Part shown: positions 1 to 7,798 of the stretch, piece by piece
Numbering within the stretch: the first letter of the stretch is position 1
Layout: each line of letters begins with the position of its first letter
Assembly (NCBI RefSeq): GCF_030014915.1
Contig: NZ_JAGIXS010000001.1
Location: 1,178,001 to 1,242,000, forward strand
Origin: Pelomonas sp. V22
GTDB lineage: Bacteria > Pseudomonadota > Gammaproteobacteria > Burkholderiales > Burkholderiaceae_C
DNA length: 64,000 bases
Direction of reading: 5' to 3'
Position numbers and translations under genes: made by a program
Notes under the pieces: model-generated
Database searches by the model: none
Seen by the model: only the letters and a program-made list of their open reading frames with translations
Told to the model about the DNA's origin: nothing

Positions 1-1
1 A

Positions 2-1210
2 TACGTCGCACTCCTTGCCCTCTCGCTGAGTGCTGCTGCAGCGCAGGCCGACGTTTCAGGCCAGTTGCGACCGCAATGGCAGCAGCGCGATGCGAACAGC
101 GGCGGCCTGCTGGCGGCGGCTCAGGCCCTGCTCCCCGGCATCGCGCCGCCGCCGCGATCTGCCGCCGTCATCGAGGCCGAGTTGCGGGCTCAGCAAGGGC
201 CGCTGACCGGCGCGCTCTATCTGCAGCACAACCGGCCCAAAGGCGGCCCCGCCAGCAGCCGGGCCAGCGTGCAGGAGCTCTACGCCTCCGGCGAATGGGC
301 GGGCTGGCAGTTCAGCGCCGGCCGCAAGCTGGTGGCCTGGGACGTGGGCTTTGCCTTTCGCCCCAACGACGTGGTGGCCCAGGAAGAACGCCACACCTTG
401 CTCTCGCCGATGAACCGGGGCCGGCCGCTGGTGCAGGCCGAGTACTTCACGGCAGAAACAGCCTGGAGCCTGGTCTGGGTCAACCCCCAGGCCGGGCGCG
501 AGGCTCGCTCGGGCGATGAGCAGGCCTTGGCCTTGCGTGTCTACCAGCGCCAGGGAGCGGTCGATCTGCACGGGTTCGCGCGGCTGGGCGAGCGCACCGG
601 CGCCAGCGTCGGGATGGCGGTGTCGTCGGTGTTCGGCGACAGCACCGAGCTGCACGGCTCGCTGCGGGCGCTACAGCACAGCGATGTGTGGCGCATGCGG
701 CCCATCACCGGCCTGCTCGCCACGAGCAGCCCCTGGCAGTTGCAGCGCGATGGGGCGGCCACCCAGGCCCTGATCGGCGGCAGCTGGACTGGCGAGAACA
801 AGCTGAGCCTGATGCTGGAAGCCTGGTGGGACGGCCGTGCGCCGAGCAGCGCGCAATGGAACGACTGGCAGGCTCGCAATGCCGCGCTGCTCTCGCTGGC
901 GGGCCGAGCGCCAGCGGCTGCGGTGGCCGGCAACCTGGCCTGGCAGGCCTCGGGCTTTGGCAACGCCAGCCTCAGGCGGCGCAACGCCTTCGCCCGCCTC
1001 GCGTGGACGCACGAGGCCTGGCAACCCTCGGTCGATGTGCTGTGGACGCCCGGCGATGGCGGCCGCATCACCAGCGCCGCACTGGGTTGGAACGGCGACC
1101 GCTGGCACCTCGATGCCGGCCTGCGCCACTACGGCGGCAGCCCCGGCAGCGTGATCGCGCAGTTGCCGACGCGGCGCCTGGCTTACCTGGCAGCCACCGG
1201 CTCGTTCTGA
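2..1210 (+). CDS. Outer-membrane beta-barrel-like protein, 5' end outside the window
   Basis: The frame is open from the window edge, so the true start lies upstream; 402 residues are visible. The first visible residues are a hydrophobic, Ala/Leu-rich stretch ending in A-Q-A-D, which looks like the end of a signal peptide cleaved around visible residue 16. The rest alternates polar and hydrophobic residues with many Trp, Tyr and Gly, and it ends in Gly-Ser-Phe. A C-terminal aromatic residue is typical of outer-membrane barrels recognised by BamA. I do not recognise the family. It could be a porin or a channel for an upstream-encoded system, but nothing in the window names a substrate. A TTG near 65 could be read as a start but would remove the signal peptide, so I reject it. 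The gene converges on the VOC gene, with stop codons 2 nt apart. Confidence 0.6.
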   Translation, partial: YVALLALSLSAAAAQADVSGQLRPQWQQRDANSGGLLAAAQALLPGIAPPPRSAAVIEAELRAQQGPLTGALYLQHNRPKGGPASSRASVQELYASGEWAGWQFSAGRKLVAWDVGFAFRPNDVVAQEERHTLLSPMNRGRPLVQAEYFTAETAWSLVWVNPQAGREARSGDEQALALRVYQRQGAVDLHGFARLGERTGASVGMAVSSVFGDSTELHGSLRALQHSDVWRMRPITGLLATSSPWQLQRDGAATQALIGGSWTGENKLSLMLEAWWDGRAPSSAQWNDWQARNAALLSLAGRAPAAAVAGNLAWQASGFGNASLRRRNAFARLAWTHEAWQPSVDVLWTPGDGGRITSAALGWNGDRWHLDAGLRHYGGSPGSVIAQLPTRRLAYLAATGSF

Positions 1211-1212
1211 GC

Positions 1213-1602
1213 CTAGCGCCGCTCTTCCATCAGGCCGACGAGGTTGCCGTCGGGATCGCGCACAAAGGCCATCCACAGCTCGTGGTCCGGCATCTTGGCG
1301 ATCAGGTGCGGCGCCGACTCCGCACGCGCGCCGCGCGCGCCCACGGCGGCATAGCTCGCCTCGAGGTCCTGCGTATTGAAGTAGAGCGTGGAATTCGCGC
1401 CCACCGCGCCAGCACCTTGCGGCGTGCTGAGCATCAGCCGCACGCTGCCGGCCTGCACAAAGGCCAGCTGCGGCCCGGCGCTGAAGAGGAAGCGCAGGCC
1501 CAGCGCATCGCGGTAGAAGGCCAGGGCCTGCTCCACGTCGCTGACGGTGATGGCGATCTGCCCGATGTCGCCCAGGGCGGGGCTGTGGATGGCGGTGCTC
1601 AT
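1213..1602 (-). CDS. VOC-fold (glyoxalase/bleomycin-resistance-like) protein
   Basis: This 129-residue protein has the size of a single-chain glyoxalase/VOC protein. The N-terminal half carries the family pattern I-A-I-T-V-S-D followed by A-L-A-F-Y-R-D-x-L-G-L (about residues 15-36). The C-terminal half ends in D-P-D-G-N-L-V-G-L-M-E-E, where the late Glu is normally a metal ligand. I chose the ATG that gives MSTAIH; the reading frame continues upstream, but without VOC similarity. Members bind a metal ion and act on diverse small molecules, and the substrate cannot be read from sequence. It lies between and opposite to the barrel gene and ureG, so it is probably transcribed alone. Confidence 0.8.
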   Translation of the reverse strand: MSTAIHSPALGDIGQIAITVSDVEQALAFYRDALGLRFLFSAGPQLAFVQAGSVRLMLSTPQGAGAVGANSTLYFNTQDLEASYAAVGARGARAESAPHLIAKMPDHELWMAFVRDPDGNLVGLMEERR

Positions 1603-1711
1603 GCCCCGATGCTGCACCTGGTGAGGCCCGCCCAGGCAGCGGGAAAACATGGGGCTGGCACCATACTTGCTGAAGTCTGGCGATCTGCCATTCAGCCTTT
1701 GCGAGACGACC

Positions 1712-2365
1712 ATGAGCACCTCTTCCCCCCTGCACCAGATTCCCGGCCGCACCCGCAAGCTGCCACCCCTGCGCGTGGGCGTAGGCGGGCCGGTCGGCTC
1801 GGGCAAGACGACGCTCGTCGAGGTGCTGTGCAAGGCGCTGCGCGAGCGCTACGAGCTGGTGGTGGTCACCAACGACATCTACACCAAGGAAGACCAGCGC
1901 CTGCTGACCGTGGCCGGCGCACTGGAGCCGGAGCGCATCATGGGCGTGGAAACCGGCGGCTGCCCGCACACCGCGATCCGGGAGGACGCTTCGATCAACC
2001 TGGAGGCGGTGGACCGCATGCTGGGCCTGTTCCCCAATGCCGACATCGTTTTCATCGAGAGCGGCGGCGACAACCTGGCCGCCACCTTCAGCCCCGAGCT
2101 GTCGGACCTGACGATCTACGTGATCGACGTGGCTGCCGGCGAGAAGATTCCGCGCAAGGGCGGGCCCGGCATCACCAAGAGCGACCTGTTCGTGATCAAC
2201 AAGACCGATCTGGCGCCCTATGTGGGTGCCAATCTGGAAGTGATGGAGGCCGACACCCGGCGCATGCGGCCGACGCGACCCTTCGTGATGAGCAACCTGA
2301 AGACCGGTGCAGGGCTGGATCAGGTGATAGCCTTCATCGAGACCAAGGGCCTCTTGAAGGCCTGA
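1712..2365 (+). CDS. ureG: Urease accessory GTPase UreG
   Basis: UreG is the SIMIBI-class GTPase that, with UreE, UreF and UreD/H, delivers nickel to the urease active site. The 217-residue length is normal. Visible motifs are the P-loop G-P-V-G-S-G-K-T-T (about 26-34), T-N-D-I-Y-T-K-E-D, the metal-binding Cys-Pro-His within [21 protein letters not shown], and the guanine-specificity motif N-K-T-D. I chose the ATG at 1712 because the upstream extension is unlike UreG. No ureA, B, C, D, E or F is in the window: the gene is flanked by a VOC gene and bfd. It is therefore either the tail of a urease cluster interrupted by about 1.7 kb of other genes, or an orphan copy. Confidence 0.95.
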   Translation: MSTSSPLHQIPGRTRKLPPLRVGVGGPVGSGKTTLVEVLCKALRERYELVVVTNDIYTKEDQRLLTVAGALEPERIMGVETGGCPHTAIREDASINLEAVDRMLGLFPNADIVFIESGGDNLAATFSPELSDLTIYVIDVAAGEKIPRKGGPGITKSDLFVINKTDLAPYVGANLEVMEADTRRMRPTRPFVMSNLKTGAGLDQVIAFIETKGLLKA

Positions 2366-2387
2366 GCCGGCGGTGGGCCGGGCTTGA

Positions 2388-2624
2388 TCAGGCCGGCTGC
2401 AGCGCGATGACGCGGCGCGGGGTGGCCGCTTCGCCACCGCAGTGCGCGGCGCCGTGGCAGCGGCTGACCGCCGCATCGAATTCCTCGCGGGCGCAATCCA
2501 GGCAGCTGCCGCAGGCCGAGCCCACGGCGGTTTCATCCTGCAGCAGCTCGAAGTTGCGCACGCCCGAGGCCACGGCATGGCGGATGTCGCGATCGGAAAC
2601 GCGGTGGCAGAGGCAAACGATCAT
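2388..2624 (-). CDS. bfd: Bacterioferritin-associated ferredoxin
   Basis: This is a 78-residue [2Fe-2S] protein of the Bfd type. The four cluster cysteines are visible in the usual pattern: Cys4-x-Cys6 near the N-terminus and Cys38-x-x-Cys41 after a short helical segment. Bfd docks on bacterioferritin and passes electrons to its heme, reducing stored ferric iron so that it can leave. bfr lies just upstream on the same strand with a 95-bp gap, which fits this partnership. The longer frame adds M-P-R-S-P before the family start M-I-V-C-L-C, so the inner ATG is preferred. A Cys-containing tail (residues 52-78) goes beyond the minimal domain. Iron-dependent control is likely; a weak Fur-box-like stretch sits upstream. 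Confidence 0.92.
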   Translation of the reverse strand: MIVCLCHRVSDRDIRHAVASGVRNFELLQDETAVGSACGSCLDCAREEFDAAVSRCHGAAHCGGEAATPRRVIALQPA

Positions 2625-2659
2625 GGGGCTGCGAGGCAATCCAGAGGGGATGCCCGCAG

Positions 2660-2695
2660 TCTATCGCAAATGCGAACCCTTCTCAATCACGTTCG
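2660..2695 (-). promoter_or_regulatory. Weak Fur-box-like sequence upstream of bfd
   Basis: The gap between bfr and bfd holds an AT-richer stretch. Read on the minus strand it contains TGATTGAGAAGGGTTCGCAT, which resembles a degenerate Fur site. It lies 40-70 bp from the bfd start. Iron-starvation control of bfd is common in proteobacteria, but the match is poor. Confidence 0.3.
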
Positions 2696-2719
2696 CAACA
2701 CCCCGCCGGATGGAGGGCT

Positions 2720-3196
2720 TCAGCTGCCCTCGCCGACCTGGCTTTGCAACCAGTTCTGCTCGCCGAGCTGGGCCACGAGGCCGATCTGGGTTTCCAGGTG
2801 GTCGATGTGCTCCTCGGTGTCCTTGAGGATGTCTTCGAGGATCTCGCGGGAGACATAGTCGCGCACCGCCTCGCAATGGGCGATGCCGTCCTTCAGCTCG
2901 GCGAGCGAGCCGGTCTCGATGCGCAGGTCGCAATCCAGCGTCTCGACGGCGGACTCGCCGATGTAGAGCTTGCCCAGGTCCTGCAGATTGGGCAGGCCGT
3001 CGATCTGCAGGATGCGCTCGATCAGCTTGTCGGCGTGCTTCATCTCCTCGATCGACTCTTCGTACTCATGCTTGGCCAGCCGCATCAGGCCCCAGTTCTT
3101 CAGCATGCGGGCATGCAGGAAATACTGGTTGATGGCGGTCAGCTCGTTCTTCAGCTGGGCGTTCAGAAACTCCAGCACCTTGGCGTCGCCTTGCAT
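2720..3196 (-). CDS. bfr: Bacterioferritin
   Basis: This is a 158-residue heme-containing ferritin that forms a 24-mer storing iron as a mineral core. It has the same length as E. coli Bfr and aligns with it without gaps. The heme-ligand Met52 is present, as are ferroxidase ligands Glu18, Glu51, His54, Glu94 and His130. Position 127, Glu in E. coli Bfr, reads Thr here and is followed by Glu128-Glu129. I chose the ATG giving M-Q-G-D-A-K because a GGAG lies 6 nt before it; a GTG four codons upstream is the alternative. It is transcribed leftwards towards bfd and diverges from the heme operon, separating storage from uptake around one regulatory region. Confidence 0.95.
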   Translation of the reverse strand: MQGDAKVLEFLNAQLKNELTAINQYFLHARMLKNWGLMRLAKHEYEESIEEMKHADKLIERILQIDGLPNLQDLGKLYIGESAVETLDCDLRIETGSLAELKDGIAHCEAVRDYVSREILEDILKDTEEHIDHLETQIGLVAQLGEQNWLQSQVGEGS

Positions 3197-3344
3197 CTTG
3201 TTCTCCACGAGGAATCAAACCGCGCGATTGTGCGTCGGTCGCTGGTCCGCCGACCACATGTCCCCACCGCCGCAGCCGAACTGCGACGCCTTCGCAATCG
3301 CATCGGCATCGACGCCGATCTGGACATCGCCATTTGTTTTGTTG

Positions 3345-3370
3345 CACTTGCGAATCATTCTCATTTATAG
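3345..3370 (+). promoter_or_regulatory. Putative Fur box in the bfr/hemP divergent region
   Basis: The stretch TGCGAATCATTCTCATTTA at 3349-3367 reads TAAATGAGAATGATTCGCA on the other strand. This is close to the proteobacterial Fur consensus built from GATAAT-like hexamers. It lies 10-30 bp before the hemP ATG and contains or overlaps the AT-rich core expected of the promoter, a position suited to iron repression of the heme operon. Confidence 0.7.
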
Positions 3371-3377
3371 TGCCTGC

Positions 3378-3551
3378 ATGTCCACTTCAATCCCCGCCCC
3401 CAGCCCTCGGCCCATGGCGCCTCCTGCAACGGCGCCGCGCCTGAGCAGCCAGGCCCTGCTGCAGGGCCGCCGCGAGGTCGAGATCGAGCATGCCGGCCAG
3501 GTCTACCGCCTGCGCCTGACCACCCTGGGCAAGCTGATCCTGACCAAGTAG
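3378..3551 (+). CDS. hemP: Hemin uptake protein HemP
   Basis: This small protein of 57 residues leads the heme operon. The C-terminal half carries the HemP pattern: a charged stretch R-R-E-V-E-I-E-H, then Y-R-L-R-L-T, ending in G-K-L-I-L-T-K. The N-terminal half is Pro/Ala-rich and variable, as usual. The biochemical role of HemP is not settled; in some beta-proteobacteria and rhizobia it behaves as a positive regulator needed for expression of the heme receptor. It starts 11 bp after the Fur-box-like site and is followed within 80 bp by the receptor gene, the usual hemP-receptor order. Confidence 0.88.
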   Translation: MSTSIPAPSPRPMAPPATAPRLSSQALLQGRREVEIEHAGQVYRLRLTTLGKLILTK

Positions 3552-3627
3552 CCCTTACGTTCACCTGTCATCACCGCACCAGCCAGCCTGCGCCAGCCCG
3601 TGCCAGTCACCTCACAAGGACTCGCCC

Positions 3628-5829
3628 ATGCTGTCGCGCAAGACTCCGGTCGCGCTGGCGCTCGCCGCCCTCTTCGGTTCTGCACAGAGCCAGACCGCCC
3701 CCTTTCCCGCCACCGTCCCCGCCGCGCCCGCTGCTGAACCCACCCGCCTCGGCGAGCTGACGGTCAGCGCCACCCGCACCGAACGCAGCACCGATGCCGT
3801 GCCAAGCACGGTGACGGTCTACGACAAGAAACGCCTGCAGCAACGCGAGGCCCGCGACCTCAAGGACCTGCTGGAAAACGAGGTCGACATCGCCGTACGC
3901 GCCGTCGCACCGCGCTTCACTGCCGCCGGCGCCTCGACCGGCCGGGGTGGCAACGAGGGCATCAATATCCGCGGCCTCGAAGGCAACCAGGTGCTGATGA
4001 TGATCGACGGCATCCGCATGCCGCAGAGCTTCAGCTTCGGTGCCTTCGCCAGCGGCCGCGCCGACTACGTGGATGTCGACATGCTGGCCGGCGCGGAAGT
4101 GCTGCGCGGCCCGGCCTCGGCCCAGTTCGGCAGCGACGGCCTGGCCGGCGCGCTGAGCCTGCGCACGCTGTCGCCGTCCGACCTGCTGGTGAATGGCAAG
4201 ACGCAGGCCGGCTTCCTCACGGCAGGCGCCTTGAGCACCGATCACTCGAAGAAGCTCACCGGCGCCTTCGCCGCCTCGGCAGGCGCTTGGGAAGGCCTCG
4301 TGATGGCCACGGTCCGGAGCGGCCATGAGACCGAGAACCAGGGCGACAACCATGCCCTCAACAGCAGCCGCACCGCACCGAACCCGTCCGACATCAACAC
4401 CGACACGGTGATGGGCAAGCTGGGCCTGAAGATCGACGCAAAACAGCGGCTGATGGCCACGCTGGAAGCGCGCCGCCGCAAGACCGACACCGACGTGATC
4501 AGCGCCCGCGCCGCCAGCTTCAGCACCGCCACGCCCACCGCCGTGGTCTCGCTGCAGGCGAACGACCAGCTCGACCGCCAGCGCTTCTCGCTGGAGCACC
4601 GCTACGAAGACCTGAACGCCGAGTGGCTGCAGTCGCTGAAGACCACGGTCTATGCGCAAGACAGCAAGACGCGGCAGTACGCCTACGAAGACCGCTACAT
4701 CTCCGCCGACCGCACGCGCGACGGCCACTACCAGGAGAAGCTGATCGGTCTCTCCAGCGTCGGCCAGACGCAGCTCAGCGGCCAGCGCCTCAGCTACGGC
4801 CTGGACCTCAGCCGCAACCGCATCTCCGGCCTGCGCGATGGCACGGTGCCGCCGGCCGGCGAGAGCTTCCCGAACAAGCCCTTCCCCGACACCGACTACA
4901 CCTTGGCCGGCGCCTTTGTGCAGGACGAGATCGAGGCCGGCGACTTCAGCCTGATCCCGGCCCTGCGCTTCGAACACTACTCGCTCAAGCCCAAGGCCGA
5001 GGGCTACACCGGTGGTGCCGTGGTGGCCCTGTCCGACCAGGCGGTGACGCCGCGCCTCGGCCTGATCTGGCGTGCCTCGCCCGGCTTGCAGCCCTACGCG
5101 CAGTGGTCCCTGGGCTTCCGCGCACCGACGCCGGACCAGGTCAACAACGGCTTCGCCAACCCCACCCAGGGCTACCGCAGCATAGGCAACCCGGACCTGA
5201 AACCCGAGCACGCCAACAGCCTGGAAGTGGGCCTGCGCGGCAAGCTGGCCGAGACGCTGCGCTGGCAGCTGAGCGCCTACGACAACCACTACCGCGACTT
5301 CATCAGCCAGGAGGTGATCAGCGGCGCAGGCACGACCAGCAATCCGCTGGTGTTCCAGTACGTCAACCTCGCCACCGCCCGCATCCGCGGCGCCGAGGCG
5401 CGCCTGATGTGGCAGCCGCTGGCCGGTCTCAGCCTCAGCGGCGCAATCTCGCAGACGCGGGGCCACAGCGAGCGCGCCGGCGTGCAGACGCAGCTGGACA
5501 CCGTGCAGCCGACGCGCGCCAACCTCGCCGCCCGCTGGGAAATCGGCGACTGGGATCTGCAGGCCGCCTGGCTGCACAGCGCCGCCAAACCCGCCTCGCG
5601 CAGCAGCACGGCGACCAACTTCCTGCCGCCGAGCTACGACGTGATCGACCTGGGCGCCAGCTACCGCATCAGCCCGACGCTGCGCCTCGCGGCCTTCGTC
5701 ACCAACCTCACCGACAAGAAGTACTGGCGCTGGTCCGACGTGCGCGGCATCGCCGCCACCAGCACCGTGCTCGACGGCTACACCGCCCCCGGCCGCCAGC
5801 TGCAGCTCTCGCTGCGCGCCGATTTCTGA
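3628..5829 (+). CDS. hmuR: TonB-dependent heme/hemoglobin receptor
   Basis: This is a 733-residue outer-membrane receptor that imports heme using the proton-motive force passed on by TonB. Residues 1-22 look like a signal peptide ending in A-Q-S-Q. A TonB-box-like E-L-T-V-S-A is at about 43-48, a plug domain follows (I-N-I-R-G-L-E-G-N-Q-V-L-M-M-I-D-G), then a 22-strand-type barrel ending in R-A-D-F with the C-terminal Phe. The heme-receptor signatures F-R-A-P (about 496-499) and N-P-D-L (about 521-524) are both present and set it apart from siderophore receptors. The name hmuR is by function; bhuR and hemR are used for the same role elsewhere. It is the second gene of the hemP-hmuRSTUV-tonB operon and is probably Fur-repressed. 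Confidence 0.92.
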   Translation: MLSRKTPVALALAALFGSAQSQTAPFPATVPAAPAAEPTRLGELTVSATRTERSTDAVPSTVTVYDKKRLQQREARDLKDLLENEVDIAVRAVAPRFTAAGASTGRGGNEGINIRGLEGNQVLMMIDGIRMPQSFSFGAFASGRADYVDVDMLAGAEVLRGPASAQFGSDGLAGALSLRTLSPSDLLVNGKTQAGFLTAGALSTDHSKKLTGAFAASAGAWEGLVMATVRSGHETENQGDNHALNSSRTAPNPSDINTDTVMGKLGLKIDAKQRLMATLEARRRKTDTDVISARAASFSTATPTAVVSLQANDQLDRQRFSLEHRYEDLNAEWLQSLKTTVYAQDSKTRQYAYEDRYISADRTRDGHYQEKLIGLSSVGQTQLSGQRLSYGLDLSRNRISGLRDGTVPPAGESFPNKPFPDTDYTLAGAFVQDEIEAGDFSLIPALRFEHYSLKPKAEGYTGGAVVALSDQAVTPRLGLIWRASPGLQPYAQWSLGFRAPTPDQVNNGFANPTQGYRSIGNPDLKPEHANSLEVGLRGKLAETLRWQLSAYDNHYRDFISQEVISGAGTTSNPLVFQYVNLATARIRGAEARLMWQPLAGLSLSGAISQTRGHSERAGVQTQLDTVQPTRANLAARWEIGDWDLQAAWLHSAAKPASRSSTATNFLPPSYDVIDLGASYRISPTLRLAAFVTNLTDKKYWRWSDVRGIAATSTVLDGYTAPGRQLQLSLRADF

Positions 5830-5849
5830 TCGAGAAAAGGAACCAGACC

Positions 5850-6950
5850 ATGCAAGCCAGCTTTGCCCCCCTCCGCCAAGCTTTTGCCAATGCCCGCCAG
5901 CAAGCCCAGGACGCCGCCAGACCCGCTCGCCATCGCGACATCGCCGCGCGGCTGGACATCTCCGAAGGCGAGCTGATCGCTGCCCATTGCGGCGAGTTCG
6001 CATCCAGCCAGTCGCCGCTGCAGGCCCGCCGCCTGCGCGAGGAATGGAGCCTCTTGATCGAATCGCTGGAGCCGCTGGGCGAGCTGATGGCGCTGACGCG
6101 CAACGAATCCTGCGTGCACGAGAAGGTCGGCGTCTACGCCCATGCGAGCACGCAGCATGGCGTGGGCCTCGTGCTGGGCGGCGCCATCGACCTGCGCGTG
6201 TTCTATGCCCAATGGGCCCATGGCTTTGCGGTCACCGAGCGCCTCGCCGACGGCGCGATCCGGCGCAGCCTGCAGTTCTTCGATCCCGCCGGCCAGGCGG
6301 TGCACAAGATCTTCCTGCGGCCGGGCACCGAGGTCGCGGCCTTCGAGTCCCTGGTCGAGCTCTTCCTGGCCGAAGACCAGCAGCCCGGCATGGCGCTGGG
6401 CACCGCCTGGTCGGATGCGGCCGAGAAGCCCGATGCGGAGATCGATGTCGCGGCCTTCCGCCAGGCCTGGGCCTCGCTGCGCGACACGCACGAGTTCTTC
6501 GGCCTGCTCAAGCGCTTCGGTGTCTCGCGCACCCAGGCTCTGCGGCTCGCCGATGCCAGGTTCGTCCAGCCGCTCGCAGCCGCCAGCGCCCAGGAGCTGC
6601 TGACCCGCGCGGCGCAGGAGGCCGTGCCCCTCATGTGCTTCGTCGGCAACCCCGGCATGATCCAGATCCACAGCGGCCCGGTGAAGCGCGTGGCCGTGAT
6701 GGGCCCCTGGCTCAATGTGCTGGACCCTGGCTTCAACCTGCACCTGCGCGAGGACCACATCGCCAGCGCCTGGCTGGTGCGCAAGCCCACCAGCGACGGC
6801 CTGGTCTGCTCGCTGGAACTGTTCGACGCGAAGCAGCAGCTGATCGCCCAGTTCTTCGGCGAGCGCAAGCCCGGCCAGGCCGAGCGCTGCGACTGGCGCG
6901 AGCTGCTGGAAAGCCTCTGCGACACGACGCCGCTGGAGGCGGCATGCTGA
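5850..6950 (+). CDS. hmuS: Hemin-degrading factor / cytoplasmic heme carrier HmuS
   Basis: This 366-residue protein belongs to the HemS/ChuS/HmuS family, which binds incoming heme in the cytoplasm and in some members opens the ring to release iron. The usual two-repeat layout is visible: an N-terminal half with R-L-D-I-S-E-G-E-L-I-A and V-H-K-I-F-L-R, and a C-terminal half with M-C-F-V-G-N-P-G-M-I-Q-I-H-S-G and L-D-P-G-F-N-L-H-L. Length is normal (about 340-370). The ATG at 5850 follows an AAAAGGA ribosome-binding site. It begins 20 bp after the receptor stop and overlaps hmuT by 7 bp, so expression is probably coupled. Confidence 0.93.
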   Translation: MQASFAPLRQAFANARQQAQDAARPARHRDIAARLDISEGELIAAHCGEFASSQSPLQARRLREEWSLLIESLEPLGELMALTRNESCVHEKVGVYAHASTQHGVGLVLGGAIDLRVFYAQWAHGFAVTERLADGAIRRSLQFFDPAGQAVHKIFLRPGTEVAAFESLVELFLAEDQQPGMALGTAWSDAAEKPDAEIDVAAFRQAWASLRDTHEFFGLLKRFGVSRTQALRLADARFVQPLAAASAQELLTRAAQEAVPLMCFVGNPGMIQIHSGPVKRVAVMGPWLNVLDPGFNLHLREDHIASAWLVRKPTSDGLVCSLELFDAKQQLIAQFFGERKPGQAERCDWRELLESLCDTTPLEAAC

Positions 6951-7798
6951 CCCGCCGCGCGCTGCTGGCGCTGGCGCCGGCAGCGCTTGCCTTGCGACCG
7001 TCTGTGGCCGCGCCGGCCCAGCGCGTGGTCAGTGTCGGCGGTTCGCTGACCGAAGTGGTCTACGCACTGGGCGCCGAGGCCTCGCTGGTCGGCGTGGACA
7101 GCACCTCGGTCTACCCCGCCATCGCGCGCTCGCTGCCTGATGTCGGCTACATGCGCACGCTGTCGACCGAGGGCCTGCTGGCCCTCGCTCCCACCTTGAT
7201 ACTCGCCACCGAAGATGCCGGCCCGCCCGCTGTGCTGCGCCAGCTGGAGCTGGCCAAGGTGCCGCTGCACATCCTGCGCTCGGAGCACCGATTCGAAGGC
7301 CTGCTGGCCCGCATCGATCGTGTCGGCGAGCTGCTCGGCCGCACGACGCAGGCCCGCGCTCTTGTTGAACGCCTGTGCGCCGAATGGGCGAGCAGCCAGC
7401 AGCGCGTGCAGCAGCTCAGCCAAGCCAGCAAGCCGCCGCGCGTGCTCTTCGTGCTGGCGCACAGCTTGGCGCAATTGCGCATCGCGGGCGAAGGCACGGC
7501 AGCAGACGCCATGCTTGGCTACGCCGGCGTGCGCAATGCGCTGTCGGGCGTGAGCGGCTACAAGCAGCTGACACCCGAGGCTGCGATTGCTGCGGCGCCG
7601 GACGTGATCCTCACCACGAGCGAAGGCCTGCAAGCCGCCGGCGGCATCGCGCCGCTCCTGCAGGCTCCGGGCCTCGCCATGACGCCGGCCGGCCGCGCAC
7701 GCCGCGTCGTCGCCTTCGACGCGCTGGCCCTGCTGGGCTTCGGCCCGCGCCTGCCGCAGTTGCTGCCCAAGCTGGCCGAGTCGCTGCACCAGGCATGA
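6944..7798 (+). CDS. hmuT: Periplasmic heme-binding protein of an ABC importer
   Basis: This 284-residue substrate-binding protein belongs to the helical-backbone cluster A-II used for heme, siderophores and B12. Residues 1-22 form a short signal peptide (Arg-Arg, then an Ala/Leu core). The mature start R-V-V-S-V-G-G-S-L-T-E-V-V-Y-A-L-G is typical of HmuT/ShuT, as are V-D-S-T-S-V-Y-P, V-G-Y-M-R, and A-A-A-P-D-V-I-L-T-T-S-E-G-L in the second lobe. The start lies inside the last codons of hmuS and the stop overlaps the hmuU start as ATGA, a tightly coupled transporter set. It binds heme released from the receptor and hands it to HmuU. Confidence 0.93.
   Translation: MLTRRALLALAPAALALRPSVAAPAQRVVSVGGSLTEVVYALGAEASLVGVDSTSVYPAIARSLPDVGYMRTLSTEGLLALAPTLILATEDAGPPAVLRQLELAKVPLHILRSEHRFEGLLARIDRVGELLGRTTQARALVERLCAEWASSQQRVQQLSQASKPPRVLFVLAHSLAQLRIAGEGTAADAMLGYAGVRNALSGVSGYKQLTPEAAIAAAPDVILTTSEGLQAAGGIAPLLQAPGLAMTPAGRARRVVAFDALALLGFGPRLPQLLPKLAESLHQA

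Noticed and set aside
3607-6003. 798-codon minus-strand open frame opposite the heme receptor
   Set aside because: The TonB-dependent receptor on the plus strand is unambiguous; the other frame is an effect of GC-rich third positions.
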